From positions 1-64,000 of the forward strand of contig NZ_FZNR01000008.1 of assembly GCF_900188005.1 (NCBI RefSeq): DNA of 64,000 nt, given 5' to 3'. Numbering within the stretch: the first letter of the stretch is position 1; each line of letters begins with the position of its first letter. Source of the DNA: Actinoplanes regularis (GTDB taxonomy: Bacteria; Actinomycetota; Actinomycetes; Mycobacteriales; Micromonosporaceae). The position numbers and the translations under genes were made by a program. The notes below the pieces were generated by a model that saw nothing but the letters and a program-made list of their open reading frames with translations, was not told where the DNA came from and ran no database searches. This document shows, piece by piece, positions 41,074 through 50,506 of the stretch.

Positions 41074-42132
41074 TCAGTCGAGCGCCGGGCGCGCGCCGTG
41101 CACCCGCGCCACCCAGGCGTCCGGGTCGCCCAGCTCGTCCAGCCAGGGCAGGGTCAGCGGGGACTCGAAGATCTTGTTGAAGCCGTCCATCCCGACCCGC
41201 TCGACGACGCCGTGCACGAACTTGCGACCCTCCGCGTACTGCCGCATCTTGACCTCGATGCCGAGCAAACGGCGGACCGCCTTCTCCAGGGGGTTGCCGC
41301 CCTCGCGGCGGCGGTTGAACTTCGCCCGGATCGACTCGACGGTCGGGATCACCTCGGGGCCGACCCCGTCCATCACGAACTCGGCGTGCCCTTCCAGCAA
41401 GGTCATCAGCGCGGTCAGCCGGTCCAGCACGGCTTTCTGCGCCGGAGTCTGCACGATGTCCAGCACCGAGACCCGGCTCTCCGAGTCGCGTAGCGCGTCG
41501 GAGAGGGTGGCCACCCCGCGGCGCAGCCGCTCCAGCATGTGCTCGCCGCCCTGCGAGGCGTCGACGAAGGCCTGCACCTCGCCCAGGAAGTAGCCACGCA
41601 TCCAGGGGACGGCGGTGAACTGGGTGCGGTGGGTGACCTCGTGCAGGCAGACCCAGAGCCGGAAGTCCCGCGGATCCGCGTCGATCTTGCGTTCCACCTC
41701 GACGATGTTCGGCGCGTTCAGCAGCAGCTGGCCGGGGTCGCCGGAGAACACCTCGTATTGCCCCAGCACCCGACCGGAGAGGTAGGCCAGGATGGTGCCG
41801 GCCTGCACACCGGTCACCCGGGAGCCGATCGCCTCCGCGAACGCGCCGGGCGGCTTGTCCCCGGAGAGCTTCGTGACCAGCGGGTTGATCACCTGCTGGA
41901 GGCCGACGATGTTCACCTTGGCCCAGTCGCGGCGGTCCACCACCCGCACCGGGGACACCTCGACCTGCGAGGTGAGCCCCGTGTACTCCGCGACGTGCCC
42001 GGCAGCCTCCTCGGTCAGCTCCCGTAGCTCGGACACCACCCGGGCAGCGTCGTCGTAGGAGACCGCCGGGCCTGATTTGGACAGCGCGCCCGCGGTCGCG
42101 GCGGCCAGATCCCAGTCAACGAACTGCGCCAT
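41074..42132 (-). CDS. Zinc-dependent metalloprotease (DUF2342/zincin-like)
   Basis: 352 residues. The zinc motif HEVTH lies in WVCLHEVTHRTQFTAVPWMR; LLEGHAEFVMDGVG carries a second conserved His and Glu; KMRQYAEGRKFVHGVVERVG near the C-terminus is characteristic of this actinobacterial family (sometimes called coenzyme F420 biosynthesis-associated). It is always close to tilS and dacB in related genomes, which suggests a shared cell-envelope or maturation role, but substrates are unknown. ATG 42132; 48 bases after dacB. Confidence 0.85.
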   Translation of the reverse strand: MAQFVDWDLAAATAGALSKSGPAVSYDDAARVVSELRELTEEAAGHVAEYTGLTSQVEVSPVRVVDRRDWAKVNIVGLQQVINPLVTKLSGDKPPGAFAEAIGSRVTGVQAGTILAYLSGRVLGQYEVFSGDPGQLLLNAPNIVEVERKIDADPRDFRLWVCLHEVTHRTQFTAVPWMRGYFLGEVQAFVDASQGGEHMLERLRRGVATLSDALRDSESRVSVLDIVQTPAQKAVLDRLTALMTLLEGHAEFVMDGVGPEVIPTVESIRAKFNRRREGGNPLEKAVRRLLGIEVKMRQYAEGRKFVHGVVERVGMDGFNKIFESPLTLPWLDELGDPDAWVARVHGARPALD

Positions 42133-42180
42133 GCAGCCGACAATACCCGCGCGAATCCAGAGCGCACTCCGGTGAATCCC

Positions 42181-44217
42181 CTAGGAACAACCGCAGGCGA
42201 CCAGCCGGGCGGCGACCTTGTCGAGCGCCGCCTTCGCGCTGCCCGGGTCCGAGGTCGAGCTCGCCATGATCGCGAAGGAGAGCACCCGTCCGTCCTTGGT
42301 GATCAGCACCCCGGCCAGCGTGTTGACCCCTCTCAGCGTGCCGGTCTTGGCCCGCACGATGCCCTGTGCGCTCTGGTTCACGCTGGGCGTGACGAAGCGG
42401 GTCCGCAGCGTGCCGGACCAGCCGGCCACCGGCAGGCCGTTGAACATCGCGGAGAGCTCCGGCCTGGTGCCCCCGGCCGCCAGGGCCAGGGTCTGCACCA
42501 GCAGGGTCGGGCTGATGCCGTTGTGCCGGGAGAGGCCGCTGCCGTCGTACAGGTTCGCCTCGTCGCCGGGCAGGCCCAGCTCCCGCAGCTTCTTGATCAT
42601 CGCCTCGGAGGCGCCGTCGAAGCTGGCCTCGACGCCGGCCGCCACCGCGACCTGCCGGGCCATCGCCTCGGCCAGGGTGTTGTCACTCTGCTGCAGCATC
42701 CAGTCGAGGATCTGCACCAGCGGCGGCGACTCGACCCGGCCCAGCTCCTGACCGGGAGTCACCGCGGCGGCCGGGGCGGAGGCCGCGGCGCCGGTCGCGG
42801 CGTCGGCGGCTGGGGCCGTGCCCTTGCTGACCTTGCTCGACGGCACGCCGAGCTGCTTCGCGAAGGCCCGTCCGGCGGCCAGCGCCGGATCGGAGAAGCG
42901 CGGGTCGCCCCCGGAGTCGTTGTGCACGGGGGTGATCCGGCCGGCGTTCGTCATCAGCGCCTGGATCTTGGACACCTGACCGCCCGGCGAGATGTCGTCC
43001 GAGGACCAGCCGGTCGCCGTCTCCGGCCCGCTGAACAGGGAGATGTCCACCGTCACCTTGGTGACCGGGGTGTCCCCCAGCGCCTTCTTCACCTGCGCGG
43101 CCAGCCGGTCCAGCCGGGCCGCGCCGGGGAACTGTCCCTTCGCGTTGATCGCCAGGGTCGGGTCGCCGCCCCCGATGATCACCACCTCACCCGGGTTCTC
43201 GCCGGCCACTACCCGGGTGGCCAGCCGGTAGGCCGGGCCGCGCGCGGCCAGCGCGGTCGCCGCGGTGAGCAGCTTGGTGGTCGAGGCGGGGGTGGTCGGA
43301 ATGTCCGCGTTCTGGGAGTAGAGCACCTGGGCCGAGGCCACATCCATCACCGAGACATGCACCGTCGAGCCCAGCGCCGACGACTTCACCAGCGGATCCA
43401 GCGCTTCCTTGACCGCCGCCGCGTTCGGTACCGCGCCCTGGGCGTTCACCGCGGCGAGCACCGGGGTCGGCGTGGGGTCGGGCGTGGTGGCCTCGGGGGA
43501 GGGCGTGGACGAGTCGTCGAGCCAGCCGGCGATCGGGCCGGGGCGCTCCACCAGGCCCACCACGAATACGGCTACCAGGACCACCACGGCGAGGACGATC
43601 GAGGCGACCTTCGTACTGGAGAAGACGCCTGTTCCGGAATCGGCGTCGCCGCCGGTCTCCGGCTCCACCTCGGCCGCCGGCTTCACCACCGCCGGCTTCA
43701 CCACCGCGGGCTGCGCAACCGCGGGCTTCGCAACCGCGGACGGCCGGACGGAGGCGGACGGCGCCGGGCGAGCGGTGTTCAAGGGCACAGACGCTTTGCC
43801 GTACGGCACATCGGGCGCCGCCGTGCCACCCGCACCGGGCCGAGGGGTGGGCTGGGCCGGTTGGGGGGCGGGCTGAAGCGGTTGGGGGCCGCTCGGCGGG
43901 TAGGCGCCGGCCGGGGGGTTGGCAGCCACCGGGGCGATCGGCGACACCGGCACGACGGGAGCCACCGGAGGGGCCGACGTCGCCGGAGGGATCGGCACCA
44001 CCTGCGGAATGGGCACCGTCGGCTGTGTGTCCGGCGTCGGAGCCGGGAGGCCGGGCCAGCCCGGATTCGCCGGTGGTGGACTCACGGCCGATGGCGGTGG
44101 GGGCTGAACCGGGGGCACACCCGGCCATCCGGGCTGCCGTTTACCAGCATCCGGGTGATTCGCCCCGCCCGACACGCCGTCGTGGTCCGGACCGCTCTGT
44201 GAATCTTGCCTCGTCAC
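42181..44217 (-). CDS. dacB: D-alanyl-D-alanine carboxypeptidase/endopeptidase (PBP4, peptidase S13)
   Basis: 678 residues from GTG 44217, which has AGGAGGGG just upstream. A cytoplasmic Pro-rich N-terminus of about 190 residues precedes a single helix (VASIVLAVVVLVAVFVVGLVE) that anchors the enzyme. The penicillin-binding motifs are all there: S-x-x-K in PASTTKLLTA near 310, S-x-N in QQSDNTLAEAM near 509, and K-T-G in RAKTGTLRGVNTLAGV near 624. It trims or cleaves peptidoglycan cross-links. The long Pro-rich cytoplasmic part is unusual next to secreted E. coli PBP4 and may bind other proteins. Divergent from ppa. Confidence 0.93.
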   Translation of the reverse strand: MTRQDSQSGPDHDGVSGGANHPDAGKRQPGWPGVPPVQPPPPSAVSPPPANPGWPGLPAPTPDTQPTVPIPQVVPIPPATSAPPVAPVVPVSPIAPVAANPPAGAYPPSGPQPLQPAPQPAQPTPRPGAGGTAAPDVPYGKASVPLNTARPAPSASVRPSAVAKPAVAQPAVVKPAVVKPAAEVEPETGGDADSGTGVFSSTKVASIVLAVVVLVAVFVVGLVERPGPIAGWLDDSSTPSPEATTPDPTPTPVLAAVNAQGAVPNAAAVKEALDPLVKSSALGSTVHVSVMDVASAQVLYSQNADIPTTPASTTKLLTAATALAARGPAYRLATRVVAGENPGEVVIIGGGDPTLAINAKGQFPGAARLDRLAAQVKKALGDTPVTKVTVDISLFSGPETATGWSSDDISPGGQVSKIQALMTNAGRITPVHNDSGGDPRFSDPALAAGRAFAKQLGVPSSKVSKGTAPAADAATGAAASAPAAAVTPGQELGRVESPPLVQILDWMLQQSDNTLAEAMARQVAVAAGVEASFDGASEAMIKKLRELGLPGDEANLYDGSGLSRHNGISPTLLVQTLALAAGGTRPELSAMFNGLPVAGWSGTLRTRFVTPSVNQSAQGIVRAKTGTLRGVNTLAGVLITKDGRVLSFAIMASSTSDPGSAKAALDKVAARLVACGCS

Positions 44218-44372
44218 ACGCCCCTCCTCGCCCGTGGCGTCAGACTTAGGGGAGACTAGCGACATCCGGCACACCGTTGCGCGCGGATCCTGCGGGCCTG
44301 CTTCCATTCCCCCCGCTTCCCCGCCCGGCGGCCCGGCCTAATCAAGCGGGCAAAGCAAAAGGGGAGCGAATA

Positions 44373-44876
44373 ATGGATTTCGACGTTCTGGTTGAGATCC
44401 CCAAGGGGCAGCGCAACAAGTATGAGGTGGACCACAAGACCGGTCGCATCCGGCTGGACCGGACCCTCTTCACGGCGACACAGTATCCCGCCGACTACGG
44501 CTACATCGAGGGCACCCTGGGCCAGGACGGCGACCCGCTGGACGCTCTCGTGCTGATCCAGGAGCCGACCTTCCCCGGCTGCCTGGTCCGGGCCCGCGCG
44601 ATCGGTATGTACCGGATGACCGATGAGAAGGGCCGTGACGACAAGGTCCTCTGCGTGCCCTACGAGGACCCGCGCCAGGAGCACCTGCGGGACATCCACC
44701 ACCTGGGCGAGTTCGACCGGATGGAGATCCAGCACTTCTTCACCGTCTACAAGGACCTGGAGCCGGGCAAGTCCGTCGAGGGCGCGACCTGGGTCGGCCG
44801 GGTCGAGGCGGAAGCCGAGATCCGCGCGTCCTTCAAGCGCGCCGAGGAGGCCGAGGGCGAAGAGGGCGAGCACTGA
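44373..44876 (+). CDS. ppa: Inorganic pyrophosphatase
   Basis: Hydrolyses pyrophosphate, pulling biosynthetic reactions forward. 167 residues. MDFDVLVEIPKGQRNKYEVD, YPADYGYIEGTLGQDGDPLD (metal-binding Asp), PYEDPRQEHLRDIHHLGEF and HFFTVYKDLEPGKSV are the family I signatures. ATG 44373 has AAGGGGAG six bases upstream. It ends in an acidic tail followed by a strong hairpin terminator. Confidence 0.97.
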   Translation: MDFDVLVEIPKGQRNKYEVDHKTGRIRLDRTLFTATQYPADYGYIEGTLGQDGDPLDALVLIQEPTFPGCLVRARAIGMYRMTDEKGRDDKVLCVPYEDPRQEHLRDIHHLGEFDRMEIQHFFTVYKDLEPGKSVEGATWVGRVEAEAEIRASFKRAEEAEGEEGEH

Positions 44877-44898
44877 CCGCTCGCTTCCCGCTGTACCG

Positions 44899-44946
44899 CT
44901 GACGACCGCACCTGCGGGGCTCCGGCCTCGCAGGTGCGGTCGTCAG
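44899..44946. terminator. Bidirectional terminator between ppa and eccD
   Basis: CTGACGACCGCACCTGCG (44899-44916) is perfectly complementary to 44929-44946, an 18-bp stem with a 12-base loop. It lies between convergent genes and overlaps the eccD stop by a few bases, so it can serve both. Confidence 0.85.
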
Positions 44947-46358
44947 AAGGCGATTCCGCTGACCGCGCTGTAGAGGCCGGCGACCGCGCAGGCGACCGGG
45001 ATCACCGAGACCGTGGCCAGCACGTCGAGCAGATCGGCGGCGCGGCTCAGATAGGGCGATGGCGACCGGTCCGACCAGGTCAGCCCGCCCGCCACCACCG
45101 CCAGGGCGAGCAGCGCGCATCCCACGGCCACCGCGGGCAGCGCGGCCGTGTCCACCTCGCCGAGCAGATCGGCACCGAACGCCACGAAGGCGGCCAGCCC
45201 GCCGGCGGCCAACGGCAGCCGCTGCCGCCGGGACCGGAACAGCCGGGAGCGCAGCAGCAGCGCGATCGCGCCGGCCGCGAGCAGGATGCGGGCCGCCAGG
45301 GTGTTCGTCACGGCCAGCACCGCCGCCGCCCCGGCCACCAGCACCGCGTGGCCGAGCAGCAGGCCGGCCAGCGACTCGTCGGTGCGGCGCACCGCGGCGA
45401 AGACCACCTCCCGGTCGGGACGGTGACGGATCGCCTCCAGGGCCGCGTCGGCCGGGCCGTCAGCCGGATCGGCCGGCAACGTCACCGGCGGCATCGGTGT
45501 GCGGCCCAGCCGGATGGCGAGCGCCGGGAACAGTGAGATCCCGCAGACCAGCAGCGCGAACAGCGCCGCCGCGCCGGCCTCCGGGCCGCCGGCCAGCCCG
45601 GTGAGCGCGGCCGGTGCGCCGAGCGCCCCGACGGTCGCCCCGGCCGTGAAGACCCTGGCGCCGGTCGCCACTCCGGCACCGCAGAGGACCGCCGCCAGCA
45701 GCACCGCGACCGAGCCGGCGAGCAGTTCCGGGCCACCGATCCAACGCAGACCGGGCAGCACCCCGTCCCGGCCGGCCGAGGTGACCAGGGCGGCCCCACC
45801 GGCGAACGCGTAGGGCATCGCGAAGCCGCCGAGGACCACGCCGGCGGGTGCCGCGCCGTACGCCCGGGAGGCGGTCGTCGCGGCGAGGGCGAGCAGGACG
45901 GCCAGCCCGAGACCGGCCCAGCCCGCGCCATCGCCTCGCAGATCGGCGGCGGCCAGGGCGACCAGGCCGATGGTGAACGCGGTCCCGGCCGCGATCAGGG
46001 CGGCCGTCCGGGTGGTCGCCGGGGTCCAGGCGCCACCGCGCCGACGGGCTCCCTCCGCCACCGCCTCGACGACGTCGTCGTACTCCAGCTCCGGCCAGTC
46101 GTCGTGGGCGGGACGCAGGTGCAGCACCTCACCGTCGCGTACCCCCTGGGGATGCAGGCCCCGGTCGACCTCGAGCGTGACGCCGTCCGCCCGGCGCAGC
46201 ACCCACCCGCCGTGCCGCTCACCAGCGTCGGCGAGATCCTCGCCGGCGTGCCGGAGGACCTCCGGCAGCAGCTCCGCGAGGGGCACCTGCTCGGGCAGCG
46301 CCACATCCACCCGGCGCTGTGGAGCACTGATCGTCACGCGAGCCAGACCGGTGTTCAT
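44943..46358 (-). CDS. eccD: Type VII secretion integral membrane protein EccD
   Basis: 471 residues. An N-terminal ubiquitin-like domain of about 90 residues (ARVTISAPQRRVDVALPEQV; GVRDGEVLHLRPAHDDWPEL) followed by eleven or so membrane helices, the EccD layout. EccD forms the central membrane barrel of ESX/type VII complexes. It faces away from eccC across a 155-base region with two DnaA-box-like sites, rather than being in one operon with it. Ends in the shared terminator with ppa. Confidence 0.88.
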   Translation of the reverse strand: MNTGLARVTISAPQRRVDVALPEQVPLAELLPEVLRHAGEDLADAGERHGGWVLRRADGVTLEVDRGLHPQGVRDGEVLHLRPAHDDWPELEYDDVVEAVAEGARRRGGAWTPATTRTAALIAAGTAFTIGLVALAAADLRGDGAGWAGLGLAVLLALAATTASRAYGAAPAGVVLGGFAMPYAFAGGAALVTSAGRDGVLPGLRWIGGPELLAGSVAVLLAAVLCGAGVATGARVFTAGATVGALGAPAALTGLAGGPEAGAAALFALLVCGISLFPALAIRLGRTPMPPVTLPADPADGPADAALEAIRHRPDREVVFAAVRRTDESLAGLLLGHAVLVAGAAAVLAVTNTLAARILLAAGAIALLLRSRLFRSRRQRLPLAAGGLAAFVAFGADLLGEVDTAALPAVAVGCALLALAVVAGGLTWSDRSPSPYLSRAADLLDVLATVSVIPVACAVAGLYSAVSGIAF

Positions 46359-46372
46359 CAGGCCCCTCTCAG

Positions 46373-46406
46373 TTGTCCACAGGGGACTCGTCCCGGGTTG
46401 TCCACA
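46373..46406 (+). promoter_or_regulatory. Pair of DnaA-box-like sites between eccD and eccC
   Basis: TTGTCCACA occurs at 46373-46381 and 46398-46406, 25 bases apart in direct orientation, in the divergent promoter region of eccD and eccC. The motif is the high-GC form of the DnaA box. The region presumably also holds both promoters. Confidence 0.4.
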
Positions 46407-46513
46407 GCGACGAAGATCGATGCTGCGGAATCGACGGCACTTTACCTAGCATGGGCGCGTCGTGATGCCCCGTGACCGTTGGGGCACGGTGTGCGACGGA
46501 GAGGTGGCGTGCG

Positions 46514-49500
46514 ATGGGCACCGTGGTGTTCAAACGGGCCGAGCGGCGGCCTGCTCCCCGGATCCCGGTCGGTGACCTGCCGGTCGAGCCGCCGCCGGAG
46601 ATGCCGCAGCAGCTCACCGGGCGGTGGCAGCAGGCGCTGATGCTGCTGCCGATGCTCGGCGGCACGGTCGCCATGGCGATGATGATGGGCCAGGGCCGCA
46701 GCGGTCCGTACGCGTACGTCATCGGTGGTCTCTTCGGCGTCTCCTCGCTCGCCATGCTGGCCACCTCGTTCGGCTCGGCCGCCGGGCCGCGCCGGGCCGA
46801 GGCGGCCGCCGCCCGACGGGAGTACCTGCGGCATCTCGCCGGTCTGCGCCGGCGAGTCCGGGAGACCGCCCACCAGCAGCGTGCCGGCCTGCTCTACCGC
46901 CATCCCGACCCGTCCCGCCTCTGGTCCACGGTGTCCAGCCATCGCGTCTGGGAGCGCCGGCCGGACGATCCGGACTTCGGCGTGGTGCGGGTCGGGCTGG
47001 GGCCGCAGACCCTGGCCACTCCGCTGCTCCCACCGGCCACCCGGCCGCTGCACGAGCTGGAGCCGATGACCGCGGGCTCGCTGCGGCGCTTCCTGGACGC
47101 CTACTCGGTCGTGCCGGACCTGCCGGTCGCCGTGTCGCTGCGCGGATTCGCCCGGATCCACCTGCGCGGCGGCGAGCCGGCCCGGGCCCTGGTCCGCGCC
47201 GCGATCCTTCAACTCGCGGTCTTCCACGCGCCGGACGACCTGCTGATCGCGGTCTGCGCCGGCCCCGAGCAGCGGACCGGGTGGGAGTCGGTGAAATGGC
47301 TGCCGCACTGCCTGCACCCGCGGCGCGTTGACCTGCTCGGCCCACTCCGGCTGGTGGCCGGCTCCGGCCCCGAGCTGGAGCGACTGCTCGACGACGTGAT
47401 CGGCGGCCGCCCCCGCTTCCAGCCCGGCGTCGCGGGCCACAACGAACCACACGTGGTGATCGTCAAGGACGGCGCCGACCCGATCCCGGGCGACGCCAAT
47501 CTCGACGGGGTCACCGTGCTGGACCTGGACACCCCGGCGCCCCGGCTGCTCGACCGGGCCACGCTGGTGCTCGCGGTGGACCGGGACGGCGCCCTGCACA
47601 CCGCCACGATGGACCTCGAGACCGAGGCCGGGTGGGCGGACTCGTTGCCGGCGACCGCGGCCGAGGCGATCGCCCGGCGGTTGGCGCCGCTACGCCTGGC
47701 CGGCGTCACCGACCCGGACGGGACGTCGCCGCCGGCCGAGACCGGATTCACCGGCCTGCTCGGCATCGACGACCCGGAGAGCTTCCGTCCGGCCCAGGGG
47801 TGGCGGCCACGAGCGGCCCGGGAACGGTTGCGGGTGCCGATCGGGGTGACCGCCGAGGGGCTGCCGGTCGAGCTGGACCTGAAGGAGTCGGCACAGGACG
47901 GGATGGGCCCGCACGGCCTGCTGATCGGCGCCACCGGGTCGGGCAAGTCGGAGCTGCTGCGGACCCTGGTGCTCGCGCTGGCCGCCACGCACTCCTCGGA
48001 GTCGCTGAACTTCGTGCTGATCGATTTCAAGGGTGGGGCGACCTTCGCCTCGCTGGACCGGCTGCCGCACACCGCCGCGCTGATCACCAACCTGAAGGAT
48101 GAGCTGCCCCTGGTCGACCGGATGGCGGAGGCGATCGACGGCGAGTTGGTCCGGCGGCAGGAGTTGCTGCGCAAGGCGGGCAACTTCGCCGGGCTGCCGG
48201 ACTACGAGCGGGCCCGGACGGCGGGCGCGGCACTGGCCCCGCTGCCGTCGCTGTTCGTGATCGTCGACGAGTTCGCCGAGCTGCTGCTGCACAAGCCGGA
48301 CTTCATCGACATGTTTCTGCAGATCGGACGGGTGGGGCGATCGCTCGGCGTGCACCTGCTGCTGGCCAGCCAACGATTGGAGGAGGGACGGCTGCGCGGG
48401 CTGGACACCCATCTGTCGTACCGGATCGGGCTGAAGACCTTCAACGGCATGGAGTCACGGGTGGTGCTCGGCGTGCCGGACGCGGCCGACCTGCCGGGCG
48501 CGCCCGGGCACGCCTACCTGAAGTTCGGCAACGGGCCGCTGATCCGATTCCGGGGGTCCTTCGTGTCCGGGCCGGCGCCCCGGGCCGGCGCCCGGAGCGG
48601 CGGGGCGGCCGGGCCGGCGGAGGCGCGGGTGATGCCCTACACGACCTGGGCGGTGGCCACGCCGGCCACGCCCCCGCCACTCCCCTCGGCGGAGCCCGCG
48701 CCGAACGAGCCCACCCTGCTCAGCGTGCTCGTCGACCGGATGGCCGGGCAGGGCCCGCCGGCCCATCAGGTCTGGCTGCCACCGCTGGACCGATCAGCCA
48801 CGCTGGACGACCTGCTCGGGCCGCCGGTCGTCGCCGGGGAGCGCGGCCTGGCCTGCGCCAACCCGGCACTGCACGGGGCGCTGCAGGTGCCGGTCGCGCT
48901 GGTGGACAAGCCGCGTGAGCAGTTACGCGATGTGCTCTGGCTGCAGCTCGCCGGGGCGGCCGGGCATGTGGCGGTGGTCGGCGGCACGCTCAGCGGCAAG
49001 TCGGCCGCGCTACGCACGCTGATCTGTGGGCTGGCCCTGACCCACACCCCGGCCGAGGCGCAGGTGTACTGCCTGGACTTCGGGGGCGGATCGCTCGGCG
49101 GGCTGCGCGGGCTGCCGCACGTGGGTGGGGTGTTCGGGCGGCTGGAGGCGGAGGGCGTGCGCCGCACCGTGGGCGAGATGGTCACCCTGCTGGCCGAGCG
49201 CGAGCGGACGTTCGCCGAGCTCGGGGTGGATTCGATGGCCGAGTTCCGGAGATCACGGGGCGGGGCGGACGTGTTCCTGGTGGTGGACGGCTGGGCCACG
49301 GTGCGGACCGACTTCGAGGAGCTCGAGGCGGTGCTGACCGACCTGGCGAACCGCGGCCTCTCGTACGGCATCCATCTGGTGGCCAGCGCGTCCCGCTGGA
49401 TGGACTTCCGGCCGGCCGCGCGAGACCAGTTCGGCTCGCGGGTGGAGCTGCGGCTCGGCGATACGTCCGATTCGCACGTCGGGCGGCGAGCCGCGGCGGC

Positions 49501-50428
49501 GGTGCCGGAGCAACAGCCCGGGCGCGGTGTGGTCGAGCATCCGACGGTCAAGGGGCAGTGGCTGCATCTGCTCACGGCCCGGCCCGAGGTCAGCTCGCTG
49601 GGCGACACCGCCGCGCTGGTCAAAGCGGTGGCCGCGGCGTGGTCCGGACCGCTCGCGCCGCGGGTGCGGTTGCTGCCGCCGACCGTGGCGTGGGCGGAGA
49701 TCGCCGGTGCGGGCGAGGGCCTGCGCCTGCCGATCGGCCTCGCCGAGGCCGACCTGAAACCGGTGACCATCGACTTCGCGACCGACCCGCACTTCCTGCT
49801 GCTCGGCGACGCCGAGTGCGGCAAGTCGTCGTTCCTGCGGGCCCTGGCCACCTCGGTGACCAGCCGGTTCGCCCCGGAGCAGGCCCGGATCATCCTGGTC
49901 GACCACCGCCGCAGCCTGATCGACCTGCCGGAGACCGAACACCGGATCGGGTACGGGATGCAGGCCCAGACCACCCTGGACCTGATGCAATCGGTGGCCG
50001 GCTACATGGAGAAGCGCCTGCCCGGCCCCGAGGTCACCGCGAGGCAGTTGCGGGACCGTTCCTGGTGGACCGGCCCGGAGCTGTTCGTCCTGGTCGACGA
50101 CTACGACCTGGTGGCCGCCGGGCCGGTCAACCCGCTGACGCCCCTGCTCGAACATCTCCCGCAGGCCCGGGACATCGGCCTGCACCTGGTGCTCACCCGC
50201 CGCGCCGGCGGTGCCGGCCGGGCCCTCTACGAGCCGGTCATCCAACGGCTTCGGGAGCTGTCCGCGCCCGGGCTGGTGATGTCCGGGCCATCCGAGGAGG
50301 GTGCGCTGATCGGCACCGTCCGGCCCGAACCACTACCTCCGGGACGTGGTCGCCTGGTCACTCGGCGCGAGGGGATTCGCCTGATCCAGCTGGCTCAGCC
50401 GGAAACCGAGCCCGGGACAGACTCCTAG
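46514..50428 (+). CDS. eccC: Type VII secretion motor ATPase EccC (fused EccCa-EccCb)
   Basis: 1304 residues from ATG 46514. Two N-terminal membrane helices (ALMLLPMLGGTVAMAMMMG; AYVIGGLFGVSSLAMLAT), then three FtsK/SpoIIIE ATPase domains: Walker A GATGSGKSELL near residue 472 with VIVDEFAELL, GGTLSGKSAAL near 822, and GDAECGKSSFL near 1098 with LFVLVDDYDLV. This is the single-chain EccCa-Cb form. It recruits and drives export of WXG100-type substrates with EccB, EccD, EccE and mycosin. mycP follows after 78 bases; eccB, eccE and esx genes are not in the window. Confidence 0.95.
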   Translation: MGTVVFKRAERRPAPRIPVGDLPVEPPPEMPQQLTGRWQQALMLLPMLGGTVAMAMMMGQGRSGPYAYVIGGLFGVSSLAMLATSFGSAAGPRRAEAAAARREYLRHLAGLRRRVRETAHQQRAGLLYRHPDPSRLWSTVSSHRVWERRPDDPDFGVVRVGLGPQTLATPLLPPATRPLHELEPMTAGSLRRFLDAYSVVPDLPVAVSLRGFARIHLRGGEPARALVRAAILQLAVFHAPDDLLIAVCAGPEQRTGWESVKWLPHCLHPRRVDLLGPLRLVAGSGPELERLLDDVIGGRPRFQPGVAGHNEPHVVIVKDGADPIPGDANLDGVTVLDLDTPAPRLLDRATLVLAVDRDGALHTATMDLETEAGWADSLPATAAEAIARRLAPLRLAGVTDPDGTSPPAETGFTGLLGIDDPESFRPAQGWRPRAARERLRVPIGVTAEGLPVELDLKESAQDGMGPHGLLIGATGSGKSELLRTLVLALAATHSSESLNFVLIDFKGGATFASLDRLPHTAALITNLKDELPLVDRMAEAIDGELVRRQELLRKAGNFAGLPDYERARTAGAALAPLPSLFVIVDEFAELLLHKPDFIDMFLQIGRVGRSLGVHLLLASQRLEEGRLRGLDTHLSYRIGLKTFNGMESRVVLGVPDAADLPGAPGHAYLKFGNGPLIRFRGSFVSGPAPRAGARSGGAAGPAEARVMPYTTWAVATPATPPPLPSAEPAPNEPTLLSVLVDRMAGQGPPAHQVWLPPLDRSATLDDLLGPPVVAGERGLACANPALHGALQVPVALVDKPREQLRDVLWLQLAGAAGHVAVVGGTLSGKSAALRTLICGLALTHTPAEAQVYCLDFGGGSLGGLRGLPHVGGVFGRLEAEGVRRTVGEMVTLLAERERTFAELGVDSMAEFRRSRGGADVFLVVDGWATVRTDFEELEAVLTDLANRGLSYGIHLVASASRWMDFRPAARDQFGSRVELRLGDTSDSHVGRRAAAAVPEQQPGRGVVEHPTVKGQWLHLLTARPEVSSLGDTAALVKAVAAAWSGPLAPRVRLLPPTVAWAEIAGAGEGLRLPIGLAEADLKPVTIDFATDPHFLLLGDAECGKSSFLRALATSVTSRFAPEQARIILVDHRRSLIDLPETEHRIGYGMQAQTTLDLMQSVAGYMEKRLPGPEVTARQLRDRSWWTGPELFVLVDDYDLVAAGPVNPLTPLLEHLPQARDIGLHLVLTRRAGGAGRALYEPVIQRLRELSAPGLVMSGPSEEGALIGTVRPEPLPPGRGRLVTRREGIRLIQLAQPETEPGTDS

Positions 50429-50506
50429 TGCGATTAGGGACCCGGGACCGCAGCAACGCGCAATGCTTTCGGAGTAATCTCCCCCCATCGACTGACAATC
50501 ATCAGA

